DNA of 64,000 bases from Nocardioides allogilvus (lineage in GTDB: Bacteria; Actinomycetota; Actinomycetes; Propionibacteriales; Nocardioidaceae): the NCBI RefSeq assembly GCF_003047285.1, contig NZ_PZYX01000001.1, positions 186,001-250,000 on the forward strand, written 5' to 3'. Below are positions 9,045 through 20,742 of this stretch, one piece after another. The translations under genes were made by a program, and so were the position numbers. Positions within the stretch are counted from its first letter, which is position 1. Each line of letters begins with the position of its first letter. Below the pieces are notes generated by a model. It worked only from the letters and a program-made list of their open reading frames with translations, did no database searches and was not told the origin of the DNA.

Positions 9045-11431
9045 CGACGACCCCGGAGAAGACCGACCTGGTCACCGTCACCATCGACGGCGTCCAGGTC
9101 AGCGTCCCGCCCAACACCCTGGTCATCCGCGCCGCCGAGCAGGTCGGCGTGCAGGTGCCGCGCTTCTGCGACCACCCGCTGCTCGCCCCGGTGGGTGCGT
9201 GCCGCCAGTGCCTCGTCGACATCCCCGACGCCGGCAACGGCAAGCCGATCCCCAAGCCGCAGGCCTCCTGCACGCTGCCGGTCGCCGAGGGCATGGTCGT
9301 CGAGACCCAAGTGACCAGCAAGGTCGCCGACAAGGCGCAGCAGGGCGTCATGGAGTTCCTGCTCATCAACCACCCGCTCGACTGCCCGGTCTGCGACAAG
9401 GGTGGCGAGTGCCCCCTGCAGAACCAGGCCATGTCGCACGGCCGTGGCGAGACCCGGTTCGAGGGCGTCAAGCGCACCTTCCCCAAGCCGATCAACCTCT
9501 CCGCACAGATCCTGCTCGACCGGGAGCGCTGCATCGTCTGCCAGCGCTGCACCCGCTTCACCGACGAGATCGCCGGCGACCCCTTCATCGAGATGGTCGA
9601 GCGCGGTGCCCAGCAGCAGGTCGGCATTGCCGACGACGCGCCGTTCCTGTCCTACTTCTCCGGCAACACCATCCAGATCTGCCCGGTGGGTGCCCTCACC
9701 AGCGCCGAGTACCGCTTCCGCTCGCGCCCCTTCGACCTCGTCTCCACGCCGGGTGTCGCCGAGCACGACGCCTGCGGCGCCGCGATCCGCATCGACCACC
9801 GTCGTGGCAAGGTCATGCGCCGCCTGGCCGGCAACGACCCCGAGGTCAACGAGGAGTGGATCAGCGACAAGGACCGCTTCGCGTTCCACTACGCGCGCCA
9901 GGACGACCGCCTCACGCACCCGATGGTGCGCGACGAGGACGGCCAGCTGCGCCCGGCGTCGTGGCCCGAGGCCTTCGCCGTCGCTGCACGCGGCCTGCGT
10001 GCGGCCGGCGCGAGCGCGGTGCTCACCGGTGGTCGCGTGACCGCCGAGGACGCCTACGCCTACGCCAAGTTCGCCCGGGTCGCGCTCGGCACCAACGACA
10101 TCGACTTCCGCGCCCGCCCGCACAGCGCCGAGGAGGCTGACTTCCTCGCGTCGTTCGTCGCCCTCAGCAGCGAGGTGTCGTACGCCGACCTGGAGTCCGC
10201 CTCCGTCGTCGTGCTCGCCGGCCTGGAGCCCGAGGATGAGGCGGCCACGATCTTCCTGCGGCTGCGCAAGGCGTCGAAGGGCAGGACCAAGGTGGTCGCG
10301 CTGGCGCCGTACACCACGCGCGGCCTCGCCAAGATGAACGGCCGCCTGGTCGCGACGGTCCCCGGCACCGAGGCCGAGGCGCTCAGCGCGCTCGCCAACG
10401 ACGGTGAGACCGCCCTCGACGCCGGCGGCGTGATCCTCGTCGGTGAGCGACTGGCCCAGAGCCACGGTGCGCTCACTGCCGCACTCGAGCTCGCCAGGAC
10501 CACCGGAGCCCGCCTGGCCTGGGTGCCGCGCCGGGCCGGCGACCGCGGTGCGGTCGAGGCCGGCTGCCTGCCGACCCTGCTGCCCGGTGGTCGTCCCGCA
10601 TCGGAGGCCTCGGCGCGCGTCGATGCCGCCGCCGCCTGGGGCGTCGAGTCGCTGCCCGACACGGCCGGTCGTGACGGCAACGCGATCGTCGCCGCCCTGG
10701 TCAAGGGCGACCTCGGTGGCCTCGTGATCGGCGGCGTCGACCCCGATGACACCGCCGACCCGGCCGCCACGCGTACGGCGATCGAGTCCGCGCAGTTCGT
10801 TGTCAGCCTGGAGCAGCGGATGACCGACGTCGCCGCGCTCGCCGACGTCGTGCTGCCGGTTGCCCCGGTCGCCGACAAGGCCGGCACCTTCCTCACCTGG
10901 GAGGGGCGACCGCGCCCCTTCGAGGCGGTCTTCACCAACCCTGCGTCGCTGCCCGACCTGCGCATCCTCGCCGGCATCGCCGACGAGCTGGGCACGCCGC
11001 TCGGCTTCCGCACCGTGCACGAGGTCCGCACCGAGATGGCGGTGATGGGAGCCTGGGACGGCCCTCGCCCGACCCTGACGCTCGGCAAGGAACCCCGCAG
11101 GCCCAAGGCCAGGGCCGGCGCGCTCGCGCTGTCGACCTGGAAGCAGCTGCTCGACCTCGGGTCCATGCAGCACGGCGACGTCAACCTCGCCGCCACGGCC
11201 CGCCCGGCCGTCGCCCGGATCAACCAGGCCGCCCACGACGCGCTCTTCGGCCTGCACCAGGGACCGGCGCTGGTGACCCTCTCCGGTGACCGGGGCTCGG
11301 TCACGCTGCCCGTCGAGGTCGCCGACCTGCCCGACGGTGCGGTGTGGGTGCCGGCCAGCTCGTTCGGTCGCGGGGTGCTGGCCGACCTGGCCTCGCCCGG
11401 CAGCTCCGTCACGGTGAAGGGAGCCAAGTGA
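9041..11431 (+). CDS. nuoG: NADH-quinone oxidoreductase subunit G
   Basis: 796 aa, the 75-kDa-type iron-sulfur subunit. The N-terminal ferredoxin domain binds [2Fe-2S] ([15 protein letters not shown]). It is followed by the His/Cys3 cluster region ([17 protein letters not shown]) and the CIVCQRC...CPVGALT [4Fe-4S] site. The molybdopterin-oxidoreductase-like domain fills the rest but is degenerate in the middle, as usual in NuoG. Start ATG overlaps the nuoF stop by 4 nt. Confidence 0.95.
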   Translation: MTTTPEKTDLVTVTIDGVQVSVPPNTLVIRAAEQVGVQVPRFCDHPLLAPVGACRQCLVDIPDAGNGKPIPKPQASCTLPVAEGMVVETQVTSKVADKAQQGVMEFLLINHPLDCPVCDKGGECPLQNQAMSHGRGETRFEGVKRTFPKPINLSAQILLDRERCIVCQRCTRFTDEIAGDPFIEMVERGAQQQVGIADDAPFLSYFSGNTIQICPVGALTSAEYRFRSRPFDLVSTPGVAEHDACGAAIRIDHRRGKVMRRLAGNDPEVNEEWISDKDRFAFHYARQDDRLTHPMVRDEDGQLRPASWPEAFAVAARGLRAAGASAVLTGGRVTAEDAYAYAKFARVALGTNDIDFRARPHSAEEADFLASFVALSSEVSYADLESASVVVLAGLEPEDEAATIFLRLRKASKGRTKVVALAPYTTRGLAKMNGRLVATVPGTEAEALSALANDGETALDAGGVILVGERLAQSHGALTAALELARTTGARLAWVPRRAGDRGAVEAGCLPTLLPGGRPASEASARVDAAAAWGVESLPDTAGRDGNAIVAALVKGDLGGLVIGGVDPDDTADPAATRTAIESAQFVVSLEQRMTDVAALADVVLPVAPVADKAGTFLTWEGRPRPFEAVFTNPASLPDLRILAGIADELGTPLGFRTVHEVRTEMAVMGAWDGPRPTLTLGKEPRRPKARAGALALSTWKQLLDLGSMQHGDVNLAATARPAVARINQAAHDALFGLHQGPALVTLSGDRGSVTLPVEVADLPDGAVWVPASSFGRGVLADLASPGSSVTVKGAK

Positions 11432-12831
11432 TGATCCCCCAGATGCTCAGCCAGGTGACGGCGTTCGTGGCGGACGACCTGTCCGCCTTCGGCCAGGACC
11501 CGTGGTGGCTGATCCTGGGCAAGGCCGTCGCGATCTTCATCGTGCTGGTCCTGCTCACGCTGTTCAACATCTGGCTGGAGCGCCGGGTCGTGGCCCGCAT
11601 GCAGCACCGCATCGGTCCCAACGTGCACGGGCCCTTCGGCCTGCTGCAGTCGCTGGCCGACGGTGTGAAGCTCGCGCTCAAGGAGGACATCATCCCCAAG
11701 GCGGCCGACAAGGTCGTCTTCTTCATCGCTCCGGTGATCGCGGTGATCCCCGCCTTCGTGACGTTCGCGGTGATCCCGTTCGGGCCCGAGGTCGGGCTCC
11801 CGTTCACCGACCGCACCACCCCGCTGCAGCTGACCGACATGCCGGTGGCCGTGCTGTTCGTGATGGCCATCGCGTCGATCGGCATCTACGGCATCGTGCT
11901 CGGCGGCTGGTCCAGCGGATCGACGTACAGCCTGCTCGGCGGCCTGCGCTCGAGCGCCCAGATGATCTCCTACGAGGTCGCCATGGGGCTCGCGCTCGTC
12001 GCGGTCTTCCTCTACGCCGGCTCGATGTCAACCTCGGAGATCGTGGCCGCGCAGAACCCCGGCCAGGAGTACTGGCTCGGCGTCATCCCGGTGCCGACGT
12101 GGTACGCCCTGATCCTGCTGCCGTCGTTCGTCATCTACGTCATCTCGATGGTCGGTGAGACCAACCGGGCGCCCTTCGACCTCCCCGAGGCCGAGGGCGA
12201 GCTGGTCGGCGGCTTCCACACCGAGTACTCCAGCTTGAAGTTCGCGCTGTTCTTCCTCGCCGAGTACATCAACATGGCGACGGTGTCGGCACTCGCGACC
12301 ACCCTGTTCCTCGGTGGCTGGCACGCGCCCTGGCCGATCATCCAGCTGTGGGAGGGCGCCGACTCCGGCTACTGGCCGCTGCTGTGGTTCTTCTCCAAGA
12401 TGTTCCTGTTCATCTTCATGTTCATCTGGCTGCGCGGCTCGCTGCCCCGCCTGCGCTACGACCAGTTCATGGCGTTCGGCTGGAAGCGGCTCATCCCCGC
12501 GTCGCTGGTCTGGATCGTGCTCGTCGCGACGATCCGCGTCCTCACCCTCGAGGGCGGCATCGACCGCTCCTACATCCTCGCCGGCGCCGGGGTCCTCCTG
12601 GCGCTCTGCATCGTCCTGTTCTTCGTCGGGGACAGTGCCGAGGAGGAGGAGACCACGCCGGCCGGGACCGACGCCGAGGTGGACGCCTTCGCGGGCGGCT
12701 TCCCGACCCCGCCCATGCCGGCCGGTGGAGCCGTGCGCGGCGCCGCCCGACCGCTGACGTTCGCCGATCGGCGTACCACCGTGACAGGCAGCGCTGCTGA
12801 CAGTGCGACCGCCTCGGACCAGGAGAAGTGA
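11431..12831 (+). CDS. nuoH: NADH-quinone oxidoreductase subunit H
   Basis: 466 aa, the membrane subunit that joins the peripheral arm and shapes the quinone tunnel. Eight or more hydrophobic segments; motifs [15 protein letters not shown] and [26 protein letters not shown] are diagnostic. A cytoplasmic tail of roughly 70 residues after the last helix is rich in Glu, Ala, Pro and Thr and is typical of actinobacteria. A GTG at 11428 directly precedes this ATG and would give a 4-nt overlap with nuoG; the AAGGGAG site at 11417-11423 is better spaced for the ATG. Confidence 0.95.
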   Translation: MIPQMLSQVTAFVADDLSAFGQDPWWLILGKAVAIFIVLVLLTLFNIWLERRVVARMQHRIGPNVHGPFGLLQSLADGVKLALKEDIIPKAADKVVFFIAPVIAVIPAFVTFAVIPFGPEVGLPFTDRTTPLQLTDMPVAVLFVMAIASIGIYGIVLGGWSSGSTYSLLGGLRSSAQMISYEVAMGLALVAVFLYAGSMSTSEIVAAQNPGQEYWLGVIPVPTWYALILLPSFVIYVISMVGETNRAPFDLPEAEGELVGGFHTEYSSLKFALFFLAEYINMATVSALATTLFLGGWHAPWPIIQLWEGADSGYWPLLWFFSKMFLFIFMFIWLRGSLPRLRYDQFMAFGWKRLIPASLVWIVLVATIRVLTLEGGIDRSYILAGAGVLLALCIVLFFVGDSAEEEETTPAGTDAEVDAFAGGFPTPPMPAGGAVRGAARPLTFADRRTTVTGSAADSATASDQEK

Positions 12832-13385
12832 TGGCTGACGCCAAGACCCTCAAGGAGCAGTACTGGGACCCGGTCGCCGGGTTCGGGGTCACGTTCCGCA
12901 CGATGTTCAAGAAGGTCGTGACCGAGCAGTACCCCTTCGAGAAGATGCCGACCGCGCCGCGTTTCCACGGTCGCCACCAGCTCAACCGCTGGCCCGACGG
13001 GCTGGAGAAGTGCATCGGCTGCGAGCTGTGCGCCTGGGCCTGCCCGGCCGACGCGATCTACGTCGAGGGCGGCTCCAACACCGACGACGAACGCTTCAGT
13101 CCCGGTGAGCGCTACGGCCGCGTCTACCAGATCAACTACCTGCGCTGCATCCTCTGCGGGCTGTGCATCGAGGCGTGCCCGACGCGGGCGCTGACGATGA
13201 CGAACGAGTACGAGCTCGCCGACACCACGCGGGCCGACCTGATCTACGAGAAGTCCGACCTGCTCGCCCCGCTCCTGCCCGGCATGGAGCAGCCGCCGCA
13301 CCCGATGCGGCTCGGCGACGACGAGGGCGCCTACTACCGCGGTGCGTACGGCGCCTCGGAGACTCCGAACGGAGGCCCCGCATGA
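12831..13385 (+). CDS. nuoI: NADH-quinone oxidoreductase subunit I
   Basis: 184 aa, with two ferredoxin-type [4Fe-4S] motifs, [12 protein letters not shown] and [12 protein letters not shown] (clusters N6a and N6b). The AGGAG at 12821-12825 suits the ATG at 12831; a GTG at 12828 is an alternative. Stop overlaps nuoJ by 4 nt. Confidence 0.95.
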   Translation: MADAKTLKEQYWDPVAGFGVTFRTMFKKVVTEQYPFEKMPTAPRFHGRHQLNRWPDGLEKCIGCELCAWACPADAIYVEGGSNTDDERFSPGERYGRVYQINYLRCILCGLCIEACPTRALTMTNEYELADTTRADLIYEKSDLLAPLLPGMEQPPHPMRLGDDEGAYYRGAYGASETPNGGPA

Positions 13386-14197
13386 CGTTCTGGATCCTCG
13401 CCCCGATCATGGTGGCGGCCGCCCTCGGCATCCTGTTCGTCCGCAAGGCCGTGCACGCCGCGATGCTGCTGGCCATCGTGATGCTCAGCCTGGCCGTGCT
13501 CTACGCCGTCCTGGACGCGCCGTTCCTCTTCGCGGTCCAGATCATCGTCTACACCGGCGCGATCTTGATGCTGTTCCTGTTCGTGCTGATGCTCGTGGGC
13601 GTTGATGCGTCCGACTCGGTCGTCGAGACGATCAAGGGCCAGCGCGCGCTGGCCACGATCCTCGGGCTGGCCCTCGGCGCCGTCCTCGTGACCGCCCTCT
13701 CGCAGGTCACGCTCGGCACCGCCGTGGGCCTCGACGAGGCCAATGCCGGCGGCAACATCGAGCAGCTGGCCAACATCTTGTTCTCCCGCTACGTCTTCGC
13801 CTTCGAGGCCACCAGCGCCCTGCTGATCACGGCCGCGATCGGCGCGATGGTGCTGGCCCACCGCGAGCGCCTCACGCCGAAGGAGACGCAGGCCTCGCTG
13901 GCTGCGCAGCGGATGCGCGACTACGCGGAGACCGGCAAGCACCCCGGCCCGTTGCCGGCGCCCGGTGTCTACGCGCGTCACAACGCCGTCGACACCCCTG
14001 CCCTGCTGCCCGACGGTTCCGCGGCGGAGTCCTCGGTGTCGCGGGTGCTGGTCGCTCGCGGCGTCATCCGTTCCGGACCGGCCATGGCCGACGACATCGA
14101 CGAGGTCCGCCGCCAGCTCGGCCAGGACCCCTCGGAGATGCCTGAGACCTCCGGCAAGTCCGGCGCTCCGGCCAGCACGGAAGAGGACGTCAAGTGA
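13382..14197 (+). CDS. nuoJ: NADH-quinone oxidoreductase subunit J
   Basis: 271 aa. Five hydrophobic helices occupy the first 165 residues, with the conserved [19 protein letters not shown] helix that forms the pi-bulge region. A polar tail of about 100 residues follows, containing Pro/Ala/Ser stretches and an Asp/Glu-rich end; E. coli NuoJ is 184 aa. Overlaps nuoI and nuoK by 4 nt each. Confidence 0.94.
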   Translation: MTFWILAPIMVAAALGILFVRKAVHAAMLLAIVMLSLAVLYAVLDAPFLFAVQIIVYTGAILMLFLFVLMLVGVDASDSVVETIKGQRALATILGLALGAVLVTALSQVTLGTAVGLDEANAGGNIEQLANILFSRYVFAFEATSALLITAAIGAMVLAHRERLTPKETQASLAAQRMRDYAETGKHPGPLPAPGVYARHNAVDTPALLPDGSAAESSVSRVLVARGVIRSGPAMADDIDEVRRQLGQDPSEMPETSGKSGAPASTEEDVK

Positions 14198-14487
14198 CCG
14201 AGTACATCGTCCTGTCCGCGATCCTCTTCACGATCGGCTGCGTCGGCGTGCTCACCCGCCGCAACGCCATCGTGGTCTTCATGTGCATCGAGCTGATGCT
14301 CAACGCCTGCAACCTCGCGCTGGTCACCTTCGCCAAGCAGCACGGCAACCTCGACGGCCAGATCGCGGCCTTCTTCGTGATGGTGGTGGCGGCCGCGGAG
14401 GTCGTGATCGGCCTCGCGATCATCATGACCATCTTCCGCACCCGACGTTCGGCCTCCGTCGACGACGCCAGTCTGCTGAAGTACTGA
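14194..14487 (+). CDS. nuoK: NADH-quinone oxidoreductase subunit K
   Basis: 97 aa, three transmembrane helices, with the conserved [15 protein letters not shown] segment holding the Glu of the proton path in helix 2 and a second Glu in [14 protein letters not shown] start overlapping the nuoJ stop. nuoL follows after 10 nt. Confidence 0.96.
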   Translation: MTEYIVLSAILFTIGCVGVLTRRNAIVVFMCIELMLNACNLALVTFAKQHGNLDGQIAAFFVMVVAAAEVVIGLAIIMTIFRTRRSASVDDASLLKY

Positions 14488-14497
14488 GGGACCTGAC

Positions 14498-16465
14498 GTG
14501 ACTCTTGACGCAATCCTGCTTGCCTCCTCCGAGGCTGCCTCCGAGATCCCGGTCGTGCACCCTGTGGCCGCCGAGGGTGTGTTCACCTGGCTGTGGCTGA
14601 TCATCGCGCTGCCCCTCGCGGGCGCTGCGGTGCTGCTGCTCGGTGGTGCCGTCGCGAAGGGCGCCCTGGACAAGGTCGGCCACTGGATCGGTACGGCGAG
14701 TGCCGCCGGCTCCTTCGTGCTGAGCCTCATCCTGTTCATCGCCCTGCTGGGGCGCGGCGAGGAGGAGCGGCAGATCGGCCAGCACCTCTTCACCTGGTTC
14801 CAGGTCGGCGGCCTCGACGTCGGCATGGACCTGCTCTACGACCCGCTCTCCGCGCTGTTCCTGCTGCTGATCACCGGCGTCGGCTCCCTGATCCACGTCT
14901 ACTCCATCGGCTACATGGAGCACGACGACCGGCGCCGCCGCTTCTTCGGCTACCTCAACCTCTTCGTCGCCGCGATGCTGGTGCTGGTCCTCGGCGCCAA
15001 CTACCTCGTCGTCTTCCTCGGCTGGGAGGGCGTCGGCCTGGCGTCCTACCTCCTGATCGGCTTCTGGCAGCACAAGCACTCCGCCGCCGCCGCCGCGAAG
15101 AAGGCCTTCGTCATCAACCGCGTCGGCGACATCGGTCTCTCGCTCGCGATCGCGCTGATGTTCACGACCTTCGGCACCACCGACTTCGCGGCCATCAGCG
15201 AGCAGGCCTCCGGTGCCTCGCAGGCCACCCTCAACGCGCTCGGCCTGCTGCTCCTGCTCGGTGCGTGTGGCAAGTCCGCCCAGGTGCCGCTGCAGGCGTG
15301 GCTGCTCGACGCGATGGAGGGCCCGACCCCGGTCTCGGCCCTGATCCACGCGGCGACCATGGTCACCGCCGGTGTCTACCTCGTCGTGCGCTCCAACTTC
15401 ATCTACGAGCTGACGCCGGTCGCGCAGACCGTCGTGGTCATCGTCGCCACGGTCACGCTGCTGTGGGGTGCGATCCTCGGCTGTGCCAAGGACGACATCA
15501 AGAAGGCGCTGGCCGGCTCGACGATGAGCCAGATCGGCTACATGATGCTCGCCGCCGGTCTCGGTGTCGCCGGCTACCCGTTCGCCATCTTCCACCTGCT
15601 CACCCACGGCTTCTTCAAGGCCAACATGTTCCTCGGCGCCGGCTCGGTGATGCACGGGATGAACGACGACGTCGACATGCGTCACTACGGCGGGCTGCGC
15701 AACTACATGCCGGTCACGTTCTTGACCTTCGCCATGGGCTACCTCGCGATCATCGGGTTCCCCGGCTTCTCCGGCTTCTTCTCCAAGGACAAGATCATCG
15801 AGACCGCGCTCGCGGAGAACTGGATCATCGGTCTCTGCGCGCTGCTCGGTGCCGGCATCACCGGCTTCTACATGACCCGCCTGATGCTGATGACCTTCTT
15901 CGGCGACACCTCCCGCTGGGACAAGGACGCCCACCCCCACGAGTCGCCCCACGTGATGACGGTGCCGCTGATCGTGCTGGCTGCGCTCTCGGTCCTGGGT
16001 GGCGTGCTGCTCCTCGGTGACTTCGTCGTGGAGTTCCTCGCCCCGGTCACCGGCGTCGCCGAGCACCACGAGCCGCCGCTGCCGGCGATCGTGATCACGC
16101 TCATGGTCGTGGCCGTCGTCGCCATCGGCGTCGCTGCCGCCTGGTTCCTGGTCGGCAAGCGCGAGATCCCCCGCGTGGCTCCCACCGAGGTCTCCTTCGC
16201 CACCCGCGCCGCTCGTGCCGACCTGTACGGCGATGCGATCAACGAGGGCGTCGTCGTGGCCCCGGGCAGGGCCCTGGTCTCCGGTCTCACCTCGTTCGAC
16301 CGCGTCGGTGTCGACGGGGTCGTCGAGGGCGGCTCGCTCGGTGTCGGTGCCGTGTCCGGTGCCCTGCGCCGCGTCCAGAACGGCTTCGTGCGCTCCTATG
16401 CCCTCTCCCTGCTCGGCGGCGCACTGCTCGTCGTCCTGGCCCTCCTGGCGGTGAACCTCGCATGA
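14498..16465 (+). CDS. nuoL: NADH-quinone oxidoreductase subunit L
   Basis: 655 aa, the distal antiporter-like proton-pumping subunit. Motifs include [18 protein letters not shown] (key Glu), [43 protein letters not shown] core (Lys/His path residues) and [17 protein letters not shown] start at 14498 after a 10-nt gap from nuoK. The stop overlaps nuoM by 4 nt. Confidence 0.96.
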   Translation: MTLDAILLASSEAASEIPVVHPVAAEGVFTWLWLIIALPLAGAAVLLLGGAVAKGALDKVGHWIGTASAAGSFVLSLILFIALLGRGEEERQIGQHLFTWFQVGGLDVGMDLLYDPLSALFLLLITGVGSLIHVYSIGYMEHDDRRRRFFGYLNLFVAAMLVLVLGANYLVVFLGWEGVGLASYLLIGFWQHKHSAAAAAKKAFVINRVGDIGLSLAIALMFTTFGTTDFAAISEQASGASQATLNALGLLLLLGACGKSAQVPLQAWLLDAMEGPTPVSALIHAATMVTAGVYLVVRSNFIYELTPVAQTVVVIVATVTLLWGAILGCAKDDIKKALAGSTMSQIGYMMLAAGLGVAGYPFAIFHLLTHGFFKANMFLGAGSVMHGMNDDVDMRHYGGLRNYMPVTFLTFAMGYLAIIGFPGFSGFFSKDKIIETALAENWIIGLCALLGAGITGFYMTRLMLMTFFGDTSRWDKDAHPHESPHVMTVPLIVLAALSVLGGVLLLGDFVVEFLAPVTGVAEHHEPPLPAIVITLMVVAVVAIGVAAAWFLVGKREIPRVAPTEVSFATRAARADLYGDAINEGVVVAPGRALVSGLTSFDRVGVDGVVEGGSLGVGAVSGALRRVQNGFVRSYALSLLGGALLVVLALLAVNLA

Positions 16466-17985
16466 GTGATCTCCCTGTTCTCTCCGTGCTGATCGCGATC
16501 CCCCTCGTGGGCGCGATCGTGACGGCCTTCCTCCCGGCCGCGACAGCCCGGCTCGCCGGCGTCGCCTTCGCCGGAGCCGCGCTGCTGTGGGCTGCGATCG
16601 CCGCGCTGTCGGCGTACGACCTCGACGGCGGCATGCAGCTGACCGAGACGCACGCGTGGATCGAGGCGCTGGGCGTGCACTACGCGCTCGGCGTCGACGG
16701 CCTGGGCCTGGTGATGGTGCTGCTGACGGTCGCCCTCGTGCCGATCGTCCTGGTCGCCTCGTGGCACGAGGCCGACGAGGAGGGCAACGGCGGCAGCCGG
16801 AACTTCGTGGCCTGGGTGCTCGCGCTCGAGGCGATGTCGCTGGCGGTCTTCACGGCCACCGACGTGTTCCTCTTCTACGTCGTCTTCGAGGCCACCCTCA
16901 TCCCGGCCTACTTCCTCATCGGCGGCTTCGGCCGCTCGGGTCGTGGCCGCGCGGCGATGAAGTTCCTCATCTACCAGCTCGCCGGCGGCCTGGTCATGCT
17001 CGCCTCGGTGATCGGGCTCTACGTCGTGTCGGCCAACAGCGGCAACCCGTCGTTCCTGATCTCCGACCTCGCGGCCCTCGACATCGACCCGATCACCCAG
17101 CGCTGGCTGTTCGTCGGCTTCTTCGTCGCCTTCGCGATCAAGGCGCCGCTGTTCCCGGTGCACACCTGGCTGGCCGACACCACCGAGAAGGCCACCACCG
17201 GCACGTCCGTGCTGCTGATCTGCGTGCTCGACAAGATCGGCACCTTCGGGATGCTGCGCTTCTGCCTCGGGCTGCTGCCCGACGCCTCGCAGTGGGCCAC
17301 CCCGCTCGTGGTCGCGCTCGCGCTGATCTCGATCGTGTACGGCGCCCTGGTGGCCATCGGCCAGGACGACCTGCTGCGCCTGATCGGCCTGACGTCGCTG
17401 TCGCACTTCGGCTTCATCGTGCTCGGCATCTTCGTCTTCAACAGCCAGGGCATCTCCGGCTCGATCCTCTACATGGTCAACCACGGCGTCGGCACCGCCG
17501 CGCTGTTCCTGGTCGCCGGCTACCTCATCCGTCGCCGCGGCACCGCCTCGATCAGGGCGATGGGTGGTGGCGTCGAGAAGGTCGCCCCGGTCCTCGCCGG
17601 CACCTTCCTGATCGCGGGCCTCGCGACCTGCGGGCTGCCCGGCCTCTCGCCGTTCGTCTCCGAGATGCTGGTCATCATCGCGGCCTTCGAGCACGCCTGG
17701 TGGGCGGGCGCGATCGCGGTGACCGCGATCGTGCTGGCCGCGATCTACGTGCTCTGGGCCTACCAGCGCACCATGACCGGCCCGTCCGGGTTCGACCGCG
17801 TGGAGGTCATGCCCGACCTCGACGCCCGCGAGGTCGGCACGCTCACCCCGCTGGTGCTCGCACTCGTCCTGTTCGGCTTCTTCCCGATGCCGCTCCTCGA
17901 CGTCATCAATCCACATGTCACCGACATCATGAGCAACGTCGGTGTCACTGACGCCCCGCCGAGCGTGACCGGAGGCCACCCGTGA
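16462..17985 (+). CDS. nuoM: NADH-quinone oxidoreductase subunit M
   Basis: 507 aa, antiporter-like membrane subunit with about 14 helices. The conserved [13 protein letters not shown] (Glu of helix 5), [14 protein letters not shown] and [19 protein letters not shown] segments are seen. Start ATG 16462 overlaps nuoL by 4 nt and the stop overlaps the nuoN GTG by 4 nt. Confidence 0.96.
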   Translation: MSDLPVLSVLIAIPLVGAIVTAFLPAATARLAGVAFAGAALLWAAIAALSAYDLDGGMQLTETHAWIEALGVHYALGVDGLGLVMVLLTVALVPIVLVASWHEADEEGNGGSRNFVAWVLALEAMSLAVFTATDVFLFYVVFEATLIPAYFLIGGFGRSGRGRAAMKFLIYQLAGGLVMLASVIGLYVVSANSGNPSFLISDLAALDIDPITQRWLFVGFFVAFAIKAPLFPVHTWLADTTEKATTGTSVLLICVLDKIGTFGMLRFCLGLLPDASQWATPLVVALALISIVYGALVAIGQDDLLRLIGLTSLSHFGFIVLGIFVFNSQGISGSILYMVNHGVGTAALFLVAGYLIRRRGTASIRAMGGGVEKVAPVLAGTFLIAGLATCGLPGLSPFVSEMLVIIAAFEHAWWAGAIAVTAIVLAAIYVLWAYQRTMTGPSGFDRVEVMPDLDAREVGTLTPLVLALVLFGFFPMPLLDVINPHVTDIMSNVGVTDAPPSVTGGHP

Positions 17986-19574
17986 CCGACTTCGTCAAGC
18001 CCACGATCGACTACTTCGAGCTGTTCCCGCTCCTGGTCGTCTTCGGGGCCGCCTGCCTGGGTGTGGTCGTGGAGGCGTTCGCCCCCCGCGCGGTCCGCTA
18101 CGGCGCGCAGGTCCTGCTCTCCCTGGGCGGCCTCGCCGCCGCCACCGTCAGCGTCGTGCTGATCGCGCGTGACAGCGAGGTCTATGCCGACGGCGCCGCC
18201 CGCGGCATCCTCGCCGTCGGCGGCACCATCGCGGTCGACGGACCCACGTTGTTCCTGTGGGGCCTGATCCTCGTGCTCTCCGTCGCAGGCGTGCTGCTCT
18301 TCGCCGAGCGCCACCTCGACGGGGGAGTGTCCGCCTTCTCCGGACAGGCCGCGGCCCTGCCCGGCTCCGAGGCCGAGCGCGAGGCCTCCACCCGGGGGCT
18401 GGACCACACCGAGGTCTACCCGCTGCTGATGTTCGCCGTCTTCGGCATGCTGCTGTTCCCGGCCGCCAACGACCTGCTGACGATGTTCGTGGCCCTCGAG
18501 ATCCTCTCGCTGCCGCTCTACCTCCTCTGCGGCCTCGCACGTCGCCGTCGCCTGCTCAGCCAGGAGGCCGCCCTCAAGTACTTCCTGCTGGGTGCCTTCT
18601 CCTCCGGCTTCTTCCTGTACGGCGCCGCGCTGGTCTACGGCTACGCCGGCTCGATGGACTTCGCCGACATCAACGAGTCGGTCCGCAACGACGCGGGCAA
18701 CTCCGCGCTGTTGCTGATCGGCATGGGACTGCTGACGGTCGGCCTGCTGTTCAAGGTGGGCGCCGCTCCGTTCCAGGCGTGGACGCCCGACGTCTACCAG
18801 GGAGCCCCGACCCCGGTCACGGCCTTCATGTCCGCCGGCACCAAGGTGGCCGCCTTCGGTGCGCTGATGCGCCTGTTCTACGTCGCCTTCGGCGCCGACC
18901 GCTGGTCGTGGCAGCCGATGCTGTGGGTGATCGCGATCTTGAGCATGCTGCTCGGAGCCATCGTCGCCATCACGCAGAGCGACGTGAAGCGGATGCTGGC
19001 CTACTCCTCGGTGGCCCACACCGGCTTCATCCTGACCGGCGTCCTCGGCGTCCAGGCCACCGGTGACCTGGCCGTCGGCGAGGTGAGCTCGCTGCAGTCG
19101 GTGCTGTTCTACCTCGCGACCTACGGCCTGGTCGTCCTCGGTGCCTTCGCGGTGGTCAGCCTGGTGCGCGACTCCGGCGGCGAGGTGACGTCCCTGGACC
19201 GCTGGGCCGGCCTGGGCAAGGAGTCGCCGGTCGTGGCCGGCGTGTTCGCGTTCTTCCTGCTCGCCATGGCGGGCATCCCGCTCACCTCCGGCTTCGTCGG
19301 CAAGATCGCGGTCTTCTCGGTGGCCCTCGCAGCGGGGGCCTGGCCGGTCGTGGTGGTCGGCATCCTGGCCAGCATCATCGCCGCGTTCTTCTACATCCGG
19401 GTGATCAAGGCGATGTACTTCGACGAGCCCGTCGGGGACGGTCCCAGCGTCGTCTACCCGTCCGTGCTGACCGCCACGGCCATCGCCTTCGCGGTCGCGG
19501 CGACGCTGATGCTGGGTGTCTTGCCGGGGCCGTTGCTCGACCTCGCGGGCCTTGCGGGACAATTCCTCAGGTGA
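17982..19574 (+). CDS. nuoN: NADH-quinone oxidoreductase subunit N
   Basis: 530 aa, the third antiporter-like pump subunit. It has FVALEILSLPLYLLCGL (Glu), FKVGAAPFQAWTPDVYQGAPTP (Lys) and YSSVAHTGFILTG, all family signatures. GTG start overlapping nuoM; its own stop overlaps the polyprenyl synthase start by 4 nt, so the prenyl transferase is translated from the same message. Confidence 0.96.
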   Translation: MTDFVKPTIDYFELFPLLVVFGAACLGVVVEAFAPRAVRYGAQVLLSLGGLAAATVSVVLIARDSEVYADGAARGILAVGGTIAVDGPTLFLWGLILVLSVAGVLLFAERHLDGGVSAFSGQAAALPGSEAEREASTRGLDHTEVYPLLMFAVFGMLLFPAANDLLTMFVALEILSLPLYLLCGLARRRRLLSQEAALKYFLLGAFSSGFFLYGAALVYGYAGSMDFADINESVRNDAGNSALLLIGMGLLTVGLLFKVGAAPFQAWTPDVYQGAPTPVTAFMSAGTKVAAFGALMRLFYVAFGADRWSWQPMLWVIAILSMLLGAIVAITQSDVKRMLAYSSVAHTGFILTGVLGVQATGDLAVGEVSSLQSVLFYLATYGLVVLGAFAVVSLVRDSGGEVTSLDRWAGLGKESPVVAGVFAFFLLAMAGIPLTSGFVGKIAVFSVALAAGAWPVVVVGILASIIAAFFYIRVIKAMYFDEPVGDGPSVVYPSVLTATAIAFAVAATLMLGVLPGPLLDLAGLAGQFLR

Positions 19575-20578
19575 CCACCTCGTCAAGCTCGTCTCTGGCG
19601 CTCCCCGTCGACGACGCGGAGCTCGCGCAGCGCCTTGCCGAGCGCCTGGTCAAGGTCGAGGCGATGCTCGCCGGCCACTGCCAGGGCCGCACGGCCTATG
19701 TCTCCCAGGCGGCCGCGCACCTGATGGCAGCCGGTGGCAAGCGCTTCCGGCCGTTGCTGGTGCTGCTCGCCGCCGAGACCGGACCGACGCCGGATGCCGA
19801 GGAGGTCCTGACCGCCGCGTGCGTCGTGGAGCTGACGCACGTCGCCTCGCTCTACCACGACGACGTGATGGACGAGGCCGACCTGCGACGCGGTGCCGAC
19901 ACGGCCAACGCCCGGTGGGACAACCACGTCGCGATCCTGACCGGGGACTTCCTCTTCGGCCGGTCCTCGGAGCTGACTGCCGACCTCGGCCCCGACGCGG
20001 TCCGCATCCAGGCCAAGACCTTCACCCGCCTCGTCGAGGGCCAGATCCTCGAGACCGTCCAGCCGGAGCCCGACGAGGACCCGCTGGCCCACTACCTCGA
20101 GGTCGTGGCCGGGAAGACCGGCTCGCTGATCGCCACCTCCGCCCACTACGGCGCGATGTTCGGTGGCTCGACGCCCGAGGTGGTCGAGGCGCTGCGGGCG
20201 TACGGCGAGATCGTCGGCTCCGCCTTCCAGCTCTCCGACGACATCCTCGACATCGCCTCCGAGTCCGACGAGTCCGGCAAGACCCCCGGCACCGACCTGC
20301 GCGAGGGCGTGCCCACGCTGCCGGTGCTGATGGCGCGAGCCTCGACCGACCCGGCCGACGCGCGGCTGCTCGAGCTCCTCGACGCCGACCTCACCGACGA
20401 CCAGCTGCACGCCGAGACGCTCGACCTGCTGCGCAAGCACCCCGCCATGGGCGAGGCCCGCGCCTACGTCGTGGCCCAGGCCGAGACGGCCAAGGCGCTG
20501 CTCGGCGTCCTGGAGCCCGGTTCGGTCCGCACCGCCCTCGAGTCCTTCGCCGACATCGTCGCCACGCGCTCCGCCTGA
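19571..20578 (+). CDS. long-chain polyprenyl diphosphate synthase (menaquinone side chain)
   Basis: 335 aa trans-prenyltransferase. It condenses isopentenyl diphosphate units to make a long prenyl chain. The first Asp-rich motif is DDVMD at 97-101 and the second is SDDILD with Asp223, Asp224 and Asp227; GGKRFRP at 56-62 binds substrate. Translational coupling to nuoN and the nearby menF and menG suggest that the chain is for menaquinone, so it resembles heptaprenyl/octaprenyl (HepT, GrcC, IspB) enzymes. The exact chain length cannot be read from the sequence. Confidence 0.9.
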   Translation: MTTSSSSSLALPVDDAELAQRLAERLVKVEAMLAGHCQGRTAYVSQAAAHLMAAGGKRFRPLLVLLAAETGPTPDAEEVLTAACVVELTHVASLYHDDVMDEADLRRGADTANARWDNHVAILTGDFLFGRSSELTADLGPDAVRIQAKTFTRLVEGQILETVQPEPDEDPLAHYLEVVAGKTGSLIATSAHYGAMFGGSTPEVVEALRAYGEIVGSAFQLSDDILDIASESDESGKTPGTDLREGVPTLPVLMARASTDPADARLLELLDADLTDDQLHAETLDLLRKHPAMGEARAYVVAQAETAKALLGVLEPGSVRTALESFADIVATRSA

Positions 20579-20580
20579 TC

Positions 20581-20624
20581 GACCGGCCCCGGACCGGCCC
20601 ACGACCGGCCCACGACCGGCTCGG
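20581..20624. repeat. four tandem 11-bp units after the prenyl synthase gene
   Basis: Units begin at 20581, 20592, 20603 and 20614. The two inner units are identical (GACCGGCCCAC); the outer ones differ at the last two or three bases. The array starts 3 nt after the stop codon. Confidence 0.7.
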
Positions 20625-20742
20625 AACGCGCACCCGTGATCCCCCTCCTAGGGGTGATGAGGGCTGTCTTGATGTGTGGTTGCGTCGAGGGGTACAGCCA
20701 GTCTGACTGGCGATCTCGGTATGCAGAGGAAGGACGAGACGC

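Noticed and set aside
20642..20658. CCCCT-CCT-AGGGG repeat before the channel-like gene as a regulator site
   Set aside because: Short GC-rich dyads of this size are expected by chance in this genome, and no known consensus fits.
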